64,000 nt of DNA from Lonicera japonica (Eukaryota; Streptophyta; Magnoliopsida; Dipsacales; Caprifoliaceae), in the NCBI GenBank assembly GCA_021464415.1, contig CM038471.1:33825234-33889233 (forward strand), written 5' to 3'. How positions within the stretch are numbered: the first letter of the stretch is position 1; the number at the start of each line of letters is the position of its first letter. The notes under the pieces were generated by a model, which searched no databases, was not told the origin of the DNA, and saw only the letters and a program-made list of their open reading frames with translations. Both the position numbers and the translations under genes were made by a program. Positions 44,494 to 56,954 of the stretch are shown here, piece by piece.

Positions 44494-46358
44494 GGGTGTA
44501 TTTGTCGTGCCAGATTAGAGACTGAAATATGATTATTTATGTAGGTCGGAAAATACCCTAGAGGGGGGTGAGTAGGGTTTTAAAAACTTAATGCGGAATT
44601 AAAACGTTTTTAAAATATTTAAGCAAAGCAACTTAGTTAAATAAGTTTATCAAGGAAAACAATCAATTAAATAATCAATCCCAAGAATAAGCAATAATAT
44701 AAGCAACTTCAATCAATTAATATAACAAGTAAATAAAGAGATTGAGTAAGAAAGATTGAACCAATTTAAAGTCGAAGATTTTTTGTCCACACGGTTCAGC
44801 TTGTTCCCCCTACTCTGCGCTCGGTTAGTTCCCCAAGAATTTTCACTATAACCGATCTCTTTCCGGATGAAGATCAAACATCTACAAGTGTATTCTTATC
44901 ACACACTCTCAGAAGTATTGAAAACACCTTCAATACTTTTACAAAAAATCCTTCTTCCTAATCTATGAGATACACCTCTCACAATTATTATTCAAAATGA
45001 GTTTTGGTGACTAACACCAATGTACAATATATCTCTTGTGTATAAGAAAATACAAATGAAGCTCACACTAAGAGATATCAATATTGATCAATGAATATAA
45101 GCTCAAAGAATGAAGAAATTGATCAATGCTTTAGCTAGAATACTTGAATAATAAGAATATATGAAAAATGGTTTTGTATGATCATTCAAGTTGTTAAAAA
45201 TGAGTCTTAAAACTCATATTTATAGCTTGAAAAAGTTTGTAGCCATTTGTAGTGGATTAATTAATTAATGGGTCAAAATTGCACATTTGTCAAAGTTCCA
45301 ACAGCTAGTTTTGACAAAAAAAATTCAAATTTGTTTTGTTAATTTCTCCCAATTTGACCGTTGGATCATGCTCCAATTTTAGTCAAAAGTGGCAGGAGAT
45401 GTTGTCTAACTACTCTCAAAATTTCAAAATGATCGGAGTCCGAGAAGGCCTCCATCTTACCGTTAGATCAAAACTGGGCAAAAATTGAGCGAATTTTAAA
45501 CGTAAAATAAAAATATTTTTGCAATTTAATAATTTAGTTTCAAATAAAATTCTAATGATTTTTGAACTTCAAAGATATGTTTCTAAGATACCTATTTTTA
45601 TTAGAAATTAAAATATGATCATTTAAAATTAATATGAATTTATTTTGAAACTCGATTTTTGTAAAATGATGTTTTTCAAATAAATTCAATTTCAAGCTAG
45701 TTTGATTCAATCTTTAAAAGATGCAATAATATGTTTGAGCTATAGGGATTTGATCAATAAAGTATCTTTACATAAAATCTAAGCACTCACTCCATTTAAT
45801 GATAATTCGAGTCTTCGTGATGCTTGATTTTCTTGTGCGTATCTTTACTTGTTTAATGTTCTTGATCCTTTCTTGGTTTTGATAACTTGTAGAACATGTG
45901 GAGATCATTCTTGTGCATATCTTCACTTGCTTGATGATCTAGATCTTTTCTTGGCTTTGTATAGCACATGTATATCACTTGAGTTCATTTCTTGTGAGTA
46001 AAAGCGTTTGTAAAACTTGTGTGAGATTTGCTTCGGTTTGAAGTTACACTTGGTAAGAAGATATATCGGTTAAAATGGCTATCATCATTGGAACAACCGA
46101 GTTAAATAACACTTTATTAACTTATTGTAATTATCAAAATAAGATTAATTGACTTTAAGGTCAACAATTTAATCACATCTGGACATGATAAAACAATCAC
46201 ACCTAAGAGGTGGGATTCATTAATCCTTTTTTTACTGGAATAAGAAGCTTTGGTGAGATAAATAATCCACTTAGATATCCAATCCCAACGAATACCAAAC
46301 ATGGCATATAATAAAGTTATTCGATCCCGCCCTCGTATTCTACGCATCAAACACAGCC
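44494..46358 (-). mobile_element. Tourist-like MITE, family B, split by solo LTR B
   Basis: Left end GGGTGTATTTGTCGTG, right end ATCAAACACAGCC, flanked by AAA. Its right part, read in reverse, is homologous to 3277-3465. Removing the LTR and its duplicated target leaves about 233 bp. Confidence 0.6.
44540..46166 (-). mobile_element. Solo LTR B, 1,627 bp, reverse orientation
   Basis: In + coordinates it starts TGTAGGTCGG and ends GGTCAACA, flanked by 5-bp ATTTA (44535-44539 and 46167-46171). It is homologous in reverse to solo LTR A, and a TATA-like CTATAAATATG appears on the - strand in the matching place near 45220. No internal domain is present. Confidence 0.88.
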
Positions 46359-46420
46359 AAAGGGTATAAACCGTTTGTTTTATCAGTCTCTGAATTCTAA
46401 ACAATGAACTACTATAAGGT

Positions 46421-46562
46421 CTCGTTTGGTTCACGGAAGGAAAATCAATTCCACTGTCTTTCCTATATGGGTGGGAAACTAAAGTTCCTATCAGATTTTC
46501 TTTCTTGTGTTTGATAAAGCATAAAAATTATTCTGAACAATGAACTACTATAAGGTCTCGTT
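46421..46562. mobile_element. Partial Tourist family E copy with local duplication
   Basis: Starts GGTCTCGTTTGGTTCACGGA as family E does, but runs only about 100 bp. The host phrase GAACAATGAACTACTATAAGG occurs just before the fragment and is repeated after it, giving a local direct repeat of about 137 bp. Confidence 0.55.
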
Positions 46563-49126
46563 TTGTTACCCTTACATTTTAAGCATTTTTATGTTTTCAT
46601 AATTCAAGACCTAATCATTATAATTTTTTATGTTTTTATGATCTACCGGGTGTGTGCTAGAAAGGTACTTTTTTTTCGGCTTACCCTCTTCTTTTTACTT
46701 TCTTTCGTTTTTCCTTTATACATGATGAATTTATTCTATTTATAATTACTCTTATATCATTTTTCTTCTATTTATTAATCTCTTTTAATCTGTTCTTTAA
46801 ATTTTCCTTCATTTTTTGAGTTAAAAGAAGTGAATTGCAAGAATACCATAAATTCATTAATAACAAAATTAATTGTAGTCTAAGTGAGCAACAAATTAAA
46901 AGGCGGAAACTTTTGTTACATGAACAAGTAGAGTTTTTTATATTTTATTGTGCATTTGTACCACATAGAACTGCCCTTTTAGTTTTCTTATTATGGTTTA
47001 TATTCAATTTGGATGCTTGCTTATAATTTGTCACTTACATTCCTAATTTATAAGAATCCAGGTATCTCTATATTTTAGGGATTTCTATGTTTCCATAATC
47101 TAAAAACTAATTATTCTAATTTTTCCCAATTTTATTGTAATACAGTGGTGCTTTTGATGCCTTGGGCTACAAAGGTAGTTCTTTTATTATCTTCTTAAAT
47201 GCATGATGAATTTGTTTCTATTTATAAGATTATAAGATATCTTATATCATTTTCTAATTTCTTGATTTTTGCCGTAGAAATTTGATTTATGGTGTTTTGT
47301 TAGTAGTTTTGAGTTTAACAAAAAGAAGCAAAAATTTATACCTTAGAATAACTACTTTCTTTTTGTGTCCCCAATTGCAATGCTTCTATGCTCAAGGCAG
47401 TCAATTTCTTTAATCTTTTCCCCCTTTTTATTGGAATTAAAATTATGTATATTCAGTTACATTAATCCTTTAATAGTTTTATTTGTTTTTTTAGGTATTT
47501 GACTTTTTCACCGTAGGCTATTGATGGTCGAAGTTTATGGAAGGCCATATCTATCTTGCTCAAGGAAGATTTTGGCTTCGTACTGTTTGTTTACAAAAAT
47601 ATATCTTGCTTTTTGTATTGCCTATGCATTATTTCAATTTCTACTTTATTTTTCAGAACAATATTAATTTACCAAAATTCACGAAGAGAAACAAGTTTTG
47701 GTTTCAAATCATTGATTTACTTAAATTAGTGATTTCTTAAAAAAATATTAAATTACAACTTAAATTCTTAATTATGGAGGGAGGGAGTAATTTTATTTAT
47801 TTATTATTTGTATGATGTAAGAGCATCCACTACCTAATAGATAGTATTGTTTTTGGCCGAACATTTCCAAGGTCATCTTTCAAGTGAGTCATTTGCTCGC
47901 ACCCTTGGTCAAATATATTTTAGTAATAAGAAAGCTCAATAATATTTTGAAGGCATAAGTACGTACTTTATTGTATGTAATTGTAACTGACTGAAGTTGT
48001 CAATTATAAAAAATTACATAATTTTATCTCTAACTTTATAATTTAGATTGTGTATATGAGATTTTGTAGTATGAGTGAAATGAAAAAACTATAACAATTA
48101 TTAATATAGATCGAAGTGAAAAGGCCAAAAAAATAAAAAATGGGTGGGCTAATAAACGGACCGGATTTTTGTGTGGCGCTAAGACCCATTTACTCACATC
48201 TAAGACCCGCTCAACTAAACCCTACAAATTTAAGTCCTTAAGAAACCCTAGTTTCCAATTCGCCTCAGTCTCTCTAAATAAACAGAATAAAGGCGCTTGA
48301 TTTTGGGATATTGTTAACTAAAAGACAGTGAATGTAGATGGGTTTTTCTAAATCTACTTGTTTTGTGGATTCTTGATAACTTTTTCTTATAGCTTTTTCC
48401 TTGAATTTTATCTTTGAGAAAAGGTAAAGTTTGGTATATTTCACATTGGAAGTGAAATCCACAGCCTTCAAAAACAAGTGCAGAGAGCAAAAAGGTATTG
48501 TCTTGATCTCCTTTTATCACTCAGTAAATTGATACAATTGGACATATTTTGATTTGAAATTAGAATGTAGCTTATTAATTTTAGATCTTCAATGTGATAA
48601 TTTACCTGAATTTGTTGTTCATTATAATGGTATAGGTATAGCTGCGTTTGGTAACTTGGAATAATTTGGTGTTCATTATAATGGCTGCGTTTGGTAACTT
48701 GGAATTGGTGCAGAAATTAGCTTTAAATAATTCCAAGCTTTTAAGTTTTTTGAACTAATTTTTATTTCATTATTTCAAAAAATGGAATCTGAGGTCCCCA
48801 AACAGAAGGAATATTATTTTTTGTTCATTTTGACTTCTGAAGAATAGACGAGCGGTAGTTGGTTATTCAAGTTTTTGTTCATAAATCTGTGGAGTTTGAA
48901 AATGTGATAAAGCTCTGTTTGGTGTGTTTAGCTAGTAGAGTTTAAGTTCTGCAAAAGCTTATTTAAATAAATGGCCTTTTAAGTTTTAATTATGATCAAG
49001 ATTGGCTTGTTTATCATGAATTTTGTTCTTGAACGAGCTTTTAAACCTAGCACGAGTCAAGCTCAAGTAGCTTTGGTTCATTTACAGCGCTAGCTGGGGG
49101 TCTTAGCGGTTATAACTGTATAGGAG
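46563..49126. other. AT-rich stretch, one leader-like segment
   Basis: Mostly anonymous. Around 48200-48300 the sequence (AACCCTACAAATTTAAG, AAACCCTAGTTTCC, CGCCTCAGTCTCTC) resembles a plant 5' UTR, but no convincing ORF follows. At 48617-48700 a phrase with TTCATTATAATGG and CTGCGTTTGGTAACTTGGAA occurs twice. Confidence 0.4.
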
Positions 49127-49689
49127 TTTGGATCCGAATCCTCTAGAATCACTCTAGGAAAGGGTAGTAGATCTCGATCATTAGTTTGAAAGTGGATGGC
49201 TCAGGTTTTGGGGTCTGGCTCCTCGAAAGTGATTTTCATCACTCTAGAGGTAAAGACTAAAGTTATGCAATATGGACCATTAGTTTTAAATTGAACAATT
49301 TGGATTTTGAGTTCTCACCGAAGGGAGTGGATTGCTCATCTAGATCGTCTAATTTAAAATTAATGGTCCAGATCATAATTGTACCTCTAAAGTGATTTTT
49401 CTCACTTTAGAGGAGCCAAATCCCAGATTTTGACAAGTATTTTTAGAATGTGGCAAGGACTCATTTTAGTAGAAAGTACTTGAAAAATTGTAGTCATATA
49501 CTTTTAAACTAGTGGTCTAAATTTCTTAGAGACTACTCTGGAGTGATTCCCATCACTCTAGAGGAGCCTGGTACATCAGGGTTCAAGGGTTCAACCTTTA
49601 ATAATGTGGTTGTGCAATCTAACCATTCAACCTGTACGACTGTGGGTATCCATTTTTCTCTTGTGAAAGCTTAATATTGATTGGAGGTA

Positions 49690-49955
49690 CAAGACTTGAA
49701 ACTTGGACCTCCAAGATAACTAGCCTAAGTCACCACGTTAGAATCTATCTCTCGCAAAAGCTTAAGCTGTTTTGAACAGGCACTGCAGTAGACATTCATT
49801 TTGCATCCTCACACGTGAGCAATTCCATACTCACATGTGGAGAGCCAATAGGATTAACCGATAAGGGATGGAGGTAACAAGACTCGAACCTTGGATCTCC
49901 CATTTAGCCTCTAATACAATGTTTAAAACCATCTCTTCCAAAAGCGTAAGCTGTT
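49690..49955 (-). repeat. Two copies of a retroelement-like phrase
   Basis: Two related segments (about 49690-49760 and 49870-49955) carry GACTCGAACCTTGGATCTCC-type and CAAAAGCTTAAGCTGTT words. Read in reverse, they resemble the region around a degenerate initiator-tRNA primer-binding site of plant retrotransposons. They are too decayed for a firm call. Confidence 0.3.
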
Positions 49956-50817
49956 GAGAAGAATACAATGGACATCATGCTAAAAAAAGATTTTAGCAAG
50001 CATAACATTGTCATACAAAGTGAGTTCTTGCTGAACATATTAGTCAAAATAATGGAAACAAATTTTTTGGCAAATCCTACTAGAACTTGGTCATTAGATT
50101 CTAATAGAATATTAGGAGGATGTGATGTTGATTTTCAAACCACCTTTGGAGGTCTTTCTCCATGGGTGAAGCTTAAATTATGTTTCCTTTCATCACTATT
50201 TATTTGATGCATATTCTGATTTACTTCTTGCATTTCAATATCCCATTGATGAGCCATTTAGTAATCTAAATTCTTGCATGGAACTTTTTGAATTTGGCGC
50301 TCCCTTCTGCTTAAGAAGCAGAGGTAGTAGAGGTACCATTGATTTCATGCCAGGCTGATGATACTAGGCATTCTGAGGGATATATTGCTCTTTGGTTGTC
50401 TACTTTCTTAATTTGGGAAATACTATCGCCAGAACAGATAAATTATTGAGTTGTTGTACATTACGCTTTTGAGAATAGTGCATTGCTTTGGCAGAAGCCA
50501 TCTCTGCTTCAATTCTTATTTTCCTTTATAAAATATAGTATTATTCCCCATATTGAGGGAAATGATTTGAGTTGATATATAGTAGAGAACGAAATGTTGT
50601 TGCTATATATTAAATCCAAAATTAACAAATAAATTATGAATTATAGAAGGCTGGAAAAATAAGAAATAAAAAATACCATCATCATCAATTTACCCCTCGC
50701 TTTCATAATCTAGCACAACCTGTAAATTACTGAAATATAAAACAAATGAAATATAGGTAGGAAAACAATATTTATGGAATGCTCATAACAAATAAATTTA
50801 ATGAATGTTGTAATTAA

Positions 50818-51186
50818 GGTGGTGTTTATTTTACTTCTTAATGCTAAATGAAAGTCTATTCAGCATTAAGAGGTATAATTAGTGTTTATCTTCTTACTTC
50901 TTAATGCTGAATTAGATTAAAATTCAGCATTAAGCATTAAGAAGTAATTCATGCGCTGAATGCTTAATTTAACTTTAATGAAATTTTATTCCATTGGTAC
51001 TCATATTCTTTTGGGTCCTTAAAAATTGATTTATAAAACACTAATAAAGGTAAAATTGTAACACGCTATGAATTCAACATTCAAAACTAATTAAAACAAA
51101 ACACATTTTTCAAAAATTTCATTAAGCATTCATAATTCAGCGTCTAGTATTACGCATTCAAAAGTTAAAAAATTACCAACGACCCC
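50818..51186. mobile_element. Tourist-like MITE, family F
   Basis: Start GGTGGTGTTTATTTTACTTC, end ACCAACGACCCC, flanked by TAA (50815-50817 and 51187-51189). It is 369 bp. The left half contains repeated CTTAATGCTGAA/TTCAGCATTAAG palindromes. Confidence 0.75.
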
Positions 51187-51440
51187 TAAGTGTAATTGGA
51201 ATTGTTATACAATTATTTATATCAATTCCTACTACATGTAAATATAAATGAAGATAAAATATTGGGATTGCCGTTTAATATATTGTCCCTATGTTATACT
51301 TGGAAGCTTTCATGCTTGTGTATCTATATATATCAACAATTTCTATAACTTGTGTATATCTATCATTATATCATGTTTGTAACGAATTCGAATCATCATT
51401 AAATCTGTTTTAGAGTGATTCTAGAGGATTCGGATCCAAA

Positions 51441-53462
51441 TTTATTCACATTAAACGAGAATTATTACAAGTCCGTCATTCATATATTATAATGCTTTTA
51501 AGATTCAATTATAATTTTTTAAAAATTATTATGATGCAATTCACTAACTTTTTTTTGATGATATATTATATGCGATTTCTCGGGTACCTATTAAATTCTA
51601 GTGGTGATGACTCAAATACTATAAGTATACTTGTGATCTAGAAAATGTAGATACCGTCCATAAATCAAGAAGGACCACATTTTTTAAAAAAAAATTATAA
51701 AATGTTCTTTTGGAAAAAAAAAAAAAAAAAAAAAAAAAACTAGTGGACCCTAACTTTTTCTTATTGTTAATACTTAATACCAAGTGGTCACGTTAACATT
51801 TTATCATCATATATAAATAAGGAAAGTTGACACACAATTTAATCGACAACAAAGGACGTACGTCAGTTTTTGAAATTTTTATTACCAATTTTCGCCATAT
51901 CTTTATACAATTAACATTTTTAACCCTTGAAAAGTGGAAAATTTGACTTTAAACAATATTTGAGGAACTAACTATAGTTCTTTCTTTCAATAGTTAAATT
52001 TATTACATCAAAAAAATGGATATGACATGACCTTCTTATGCATTATTTTTTATGGTATACCAAATTAAGAATCCAATTTTTTTAAAGTCCCAAATTGAAT
52101 ATTTCAATTTTTGCGTTGAATTCAATTAGCCTCTTTTAATAATTTTAAAGCCTCTTTTATAATTGTATTACAATTGGTAACAGAAAAATTTAATTTAACA
52201 ACGATACAAACTAGGACGTGTAAATTTGTGTAAAAGTCCAAAAAAAAAATTAGATTTATAAAATTGTGTGTATCAACTTTTACGTCAAATTCACTTGACC
52301 TCTTTTAATACTAGTTTTAATAGATTTAAAACCTCTTTATAAATCTAAAAAAATTTCTTATATATTTGAGTATATTCTATTTCTAATTGGTAATACAAAA
52401 TCTAATTTAACATTGATACAAATGTCAGATGGGTAAATTTGTGTAAAAGACAAAATATAGTCTTAATTTTGTAATTATAAATTTAATGATAGCATATTTT
52501 TGTTCAAAGACTAAACGCCGAGTTTGAGCGAGAGTGGGTATCTTTTTATAATTCATAGCTAGAAATTGTCTAGTTTAAAAATTATAGTCTCTTTCACACT
52601 AGCTAGCAAGGTTCATGTTACAATATACTTGTCTTTAGTACAAGCATTTGCAACCAACAAATAAAACTTATATATATAATTATTATATCAAAATTGATAT
52701 TTAATTTGTTAAAATGATTCATAGGTGATATGATTTGTAACACAAAGATTAATCAGTCATGTAATAAGAAACTTTTAATTTTATAATTATTATTTGTGTA
52801 TGCAAACGCTTTAAATGTGAAAAATTAAGATGTAGGCAATATATAATTTTGTACGTAATCTTAGATTTAACTTAATATCTAAGTATAATTTTATTGTTTT
52901 CTTAAGATAAAAGTGATCGGTAGATGCTAAAGGTTCCAAGAAAAGAGTAGAGAGGTGACTCAAATCTGGGCATTTGATACTCACACAATTAACCATTTAA
53001 TCTAGTATAGTTATTTACATACTCTTGTAGTCTTATTGCATAGAAATTTTAGGGGGGTAATTTTAAGGACGACAAGAAAAAAAAAATATTTATAAACAAT
53101 ATAAAATTGGCATGAAGTTAATACTTCAATTCGTGGTGGTGTCATTTTTGTGTCTAGTTTTTATTTTGGAATGAAATTCACTAAAAATTAGAGTTTATGT
53201 CATGTTAATTGTGTCTTGTCATTTATAAATTAAAGAAAAATTTACATTTCCAATCATGTTAGGAAGTGTCTAGTATGATGTAATAATTTTAATTGTGTTT
53301 ATTGGGTCGTGTTTGAGTTAGTTAAAAATAAAACTAACACATGTTGTGCGTCCATGCTCCTTTTTCTTCTTCTTCTTCTTCTTTTTTTATTTTTTTTATA
53401 TCATGTCAAACAAAATAGTTTACTCGTGATAGACTCGATGTGCTGATTAATGTATTGGAAAT
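51441..53462. other. AT-rich stretch with dispersed repeat D2 copy 2
   Basis: A poly(A) run lies at 51715-51740. Positions 52030-52620 are homologous to 21480-22090 in CER1 intron 2. No gene is seen. Confidence 0.5.
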
Positions 53463-53948
53463 TAGGCTTGTCAATGAATCGGATTAATTCCGTTTAGTCA
53501 GATATAAATTAAAATTTTTAATTTGTATATCCAAATCCAACACGAACATGTTAGAGCTTTAGTTGTCAAATCGGATATTAATAAATGTCAATCCGAACCA
53601 ATCTATGACATACGTATATGTTTAAAATTGTCATTATTTATATTTACTACCTTATTATTATTACACTTATAAAAAATAATTATAACTTAAATAGCATTAA
53701 ATAAGTTTTTTTTTACAATAAAATAATAAATTTGACTAATGTTATGCTTAAACGTTTATGTTAGTTTCATTATTTTTTATATGTTTACAAACTAATTATT
53801 ACATAATTAAAAAATTTGTTCGATCAAGCAAATTTAGATATGGATCAATATTTTGGTAATTTGTTATATGGTCTGATGTGACAACTTTTTTATAAATGAA
53901 TTTGAATTCATCATATTCCAATCCAAATCTGATATGTTGATAGGCCTA
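53463..53948. mobile_element. hAT-type MITE, 486 bp
   Basis: Termini TAGGCTTGTCAATG and CATATGTTGATAGGCCTA-like right end give an imperfect TIR starting TAGGC. The 8-bp target repeats are TTGGAAAT (53455-53462) and TTGGCAAT (53949-53956), 7 of 8 matching. The TAGG(n)TGTCAA terminus is a common plant hAT form. Confidence 0.78.
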
Positions 53949-54022
53949 TTGGCAATACGTTACTTTCTCTTATGAATATGTCCCCATAGAACTACACTAC
54001 TTAAAAAAATATTTTTTATTTA

Positions 54023-54235
54023 GGGTTCGTTTGTTGTGAAAATTGTCTAATATACAATTAATTAACTTCCGATTAGCTAATTGTAAATTTGTAATTTAAG
54101 ATAATTCAATTCTAATTTATTGTCTGTTTAGAAGACTTGAGTGAAATATTCAAAATTTTATAACAAAAACATATTTTAAATTCATCTCCGTTCTTTAAAA
54201 TCTGGTCTAGATATATTGACATCAAGTATAGATAT
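54023..54235. mobile_element. Tourist family A, truncated copy 3
   Basis: Left terminus GGGTTCGTTTGTTG after TTA, colinear with the left half of 2622-3066. It is replaced from about 54240 by an unrelated GC-rich segment (54240-54370). Confidence 0.6.
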
Positions 54236-55039
54236 TGGATTATGGGGGTTCTAGTTTTTCTAGCTTCGACCGGCAGAATCCCGGGTGGATCGGGATTGCT
54301 CCGGCGAATCTTAACGGCGATTGGTCTTCTTTGCCGGCGCGTGATGCTACCTGCAGGCGCATCCAGGAATTTCATTTTCATGAGAATGTAAGAAAATAAT
54401 GAAATAATTGAGTTGACAATTAATGACAACAATGAAAGTAGATATCCTTTCTACTTTTATTGCATGTAACAAAAAACATAACAAACAAAAAATTTAGGAA
54501 AATAAGGACCCTTTGATGAGATGTTAGAAAGCAATTAGAAAAAATAAATAAATATGATACGTTAAACAATGGATTGAAAGGCCCAGGGTTAATCAATGGG
54601 TTTTCAGTAATTGTTCATTTCAAGTCAGACATTTTTTAGTCTAGTTTGTCGCGTATCTGCTAGTGTTTGCCCTGCTCGAGTTGGTTAGTTGTCGAAGTGC
54701 GTTACTGTATTTTTCGTCTTATTCGAGCTGTTCGTCGATGATATAAAGCACGTCTATAGTTTTCGGTAAATGATCTTGATCCAAATAATTATTTTCGATA
54801 ATATTCTTATTTTTATTTTATTATAATTTTTGGATTTTGGTTTTAAAAATTAAAATTTTTATATTTTTAAAAAAATATATTTTTATTGGATATTGTTTTT
54901 TGACATGTTTTGTATATATATATCTTTCGGGTCAAATTTACTTTGGGGAGAAGTTAAGTATATTTGTTTTATTAGTGTGTTTTCTTTAGTTTGATCTTGG
55001 CCGTGCATTTTACTTCCTATCTATGGTTAGTATTGTTCA

Positions 55040-55127
55040 ATCCTTGTGAGATTGGTGGAATATATATATACTATTTCACTTTTATTCATTAATATATACA
55101 CACAGATTTTTCTCCTCACACACCCAC

Positions 55128-55179
<52 letters not shown>

Positions 55180-55320
55180 TTTCTCACATTGCCGAGCACT
55201 TTCTTCTTCTTCTTAGTGAGATTCAAGCCCTAAGAAACATCTAGTTTCTATTTCCACTTTTGATTGAACCGATCGTGAATTTCTTCTCCTATTTTGTGCG
55301 ATCGATGGCTTTCTCGAGGT
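55040..55320 (+). promoter_or_regulatory. Orphan promoter and leader with possible first exon
   Basis: An AATATATATATAC TATA-like stretch (55060-55072) is followed by CACACA, a long CT run and GC-richer leader-like sequence. An ATG at 55304 (MAFSR) is followed within 15 bases by a possible donor CGAG|GTTAGA. No downstream exon was found: the hAT relic starts here in the opposite orientation. It may be the severed 5' end of a gene. Confidence 0.35.
55132..55178. repeat. (CT)n microsatellite
   Basis: About 23 CT units in the leader-like segment. Confidence 0.9.
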
Positions 55321-56954
55321 TAGATATTTTGATGGAATATTACTTGATGGAATATTACTTGTGCTAACAAGATGAGACATTTTATCACTATATACTTCAA
55401 ACATATCAAACGTTGCATCATACACGCGTCTAAACTCATCGGAATCATTTCCATAAAGCCTCTCATATGCCCATTCAACAAACTAAATTTTAAATCACAA
55501 ATCTAACATCACAGCAATCGCAAGTACAACACTATACTCAGCCCAATACTTCTCAAATTTTATATTCATCATGACTGCCATCCTGAGCATAAAATTATCC
55601 GAACCATTTATAGCTTATTTCAAAGAGTGTTGAATGATAAAAACTTGAGGAAAAAACAAATTGGCAATAGGATATTTGGTGCCAGAAAACAAACAAGTAA
55701 CTTCATAAAACAATACCAAGAACTTAGAAATTTTTTCAATTATGTCCCACTCTTCTTGTGACGAACAAAACGTATAATTAGAGTCACTCAACTGCAAATG
55801 AATAAAGGCACGACGATAGAAAATCGCATTATTAAGCATTGTATAAGTTGAGTTCCATCTGGTGGGAACATCCTGCCTTAAACCCCTCTTACATTCCAAT
55901 GATACTTGTGCAATACAATCATAAAACTTGTATTTTTGACCAGCAGAGCCTTTAATATATTTCACACTCTCCCTAACCTTTACAACTGCCTCGTCAATTT
56001 CTTTTAGACCATCTTGTACAATAATATTTAAAATGTGAGCACAACAACAAACATGAAAGAATTTACCATTCATTACAAGAGCTCCTTTTAAGTTTAGCTG
56101 ACATTTTAAATTTCAACAAAGCACACATTACTTGAAGCATTATCTAGTGTAATGGAAAATATTTTCTCCTCAATACCCCACTCAGTTAAAAGTGTATATA
56201 TCTTTTCAGAAATAGCAACACCAGTGTGAGGAGAAGGCATTAAATAGAAGTTGATGATCTTTTTATTTAACTTTCAATCGCGGTCGACAAAGTGGGTTGT
56301 CAAGGTTAAGTACCCATCTGTGGCCACTGAGCTCCATAAATCTGAAGTCAAACAAATTCGACAAGCAACAAGCTTTAACATTGTGTTTAATTTATGTTTT
56401 TCTCTTTTAAACAATTTTACATCCCTTGCTTTTGCTGTATTTCTAGACAGTAACTTAATTTTCTCACTAATGTACTTAAAAACGGCCCTGATTCCCTCAT
56501 ATTCAACAAAGCTAAAAGGCAGATTATGTTTGATAATAGCCTCAACCAATAATCCGCGAAAAGTATCTAAATCAAGCTTAAGTGAACGTGTTAGCAAAGT
56601 ATTTCCAGATTTTGCTAATAAAAGTTAACTAACATCACCATGAAAGGTTTTCAAACAATTCTTCATATGAGTCAACATATTACCAGTTCCATATTTAGAC
56701 TTGGATATATAAGTAACTCCACATTTTTGACACCTTGTTGTTTTTTTTTCACCATTGACTATTGGTAAAGCTTCAAATAAATTCCACATTTTAGATATTT
56801 TCTTACGTATTTTAATACTAATATTCTTACCCGATGGCTCCACTATTGGATCATCTCTTGAAACATTAATGTTTTCGCCATCATTAACATCTGCTTCTTG
56901 AACAATTGTTTCTTGAGGGAGCTCTACTAGATCTGGTGAAGACAAATCCTCCAT
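55320..56954 (-). pseudogene. hAT transposase relic (BED zinc finger, RICESLEEPER type)
   Basis: From an ATG at 56954 (MEDLSSPDLVELPQE) the - strand shows, in order, a BED-type finger (C-x2-C then H-x3-C, in CQKCGVTYISKSKYGTGNML), a helical region with DLWSSVATDGYLTLTTHF, the LDNASSN catalytic-core segment, FFHVCCCAHILNIIVQDGL, the VPTRWNSTY block, and the region with KFEKYWAEYSVVLAIAVMLD. This is the usual hAT domain order. The frame is broken by stops at about 56625, 56274, 55615 and two near 55490, plus a 1-base loss near 56108. The C-terminal hAT dimerisation domain is not recognisable. Element termini were not located. It cannot encode an active enzyme. Confidence 0.85.

Larger units (their letters stand above)
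49127..51440. repeat. 2.3 kb block bounded by a perfect 30-bp inverted repeat
   Basis: Positions 49127-49156 and 51411-51440 are exact reverse complements over 30 bases (TTTGGATCCGAATCC, then TCTAGAATCACTCTA). Shorter relatives of the inner half (ATCACTCTAGAG) occur in both orientations near 49235, 49385 and 49545. No flanking target duplication was found. A Tourist MITE sits inside at 50818-51186. No transposase is recognisable. Confidence 0.6.

Noticed and set aside
46563..47740. Several 60-67-codon ORFs
   Set aside because: Low-complexity, hydrophobic translations of AT-rich DNA with no motif and no splice-supported extension.
49870..49955. Possible tRNA gene (GACTCGAACC arm)
   Set aside because: The phrase looks like a T-arm, but no cloverleaf can be drawn and the copy is part of a repeated retroelement-like segment.
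49968..50207. 79-codon ORF
   Set aside because: Begins with TTG, shows no recognised domain, and lies within the inverted-repeat block. Not enough support for a gene.
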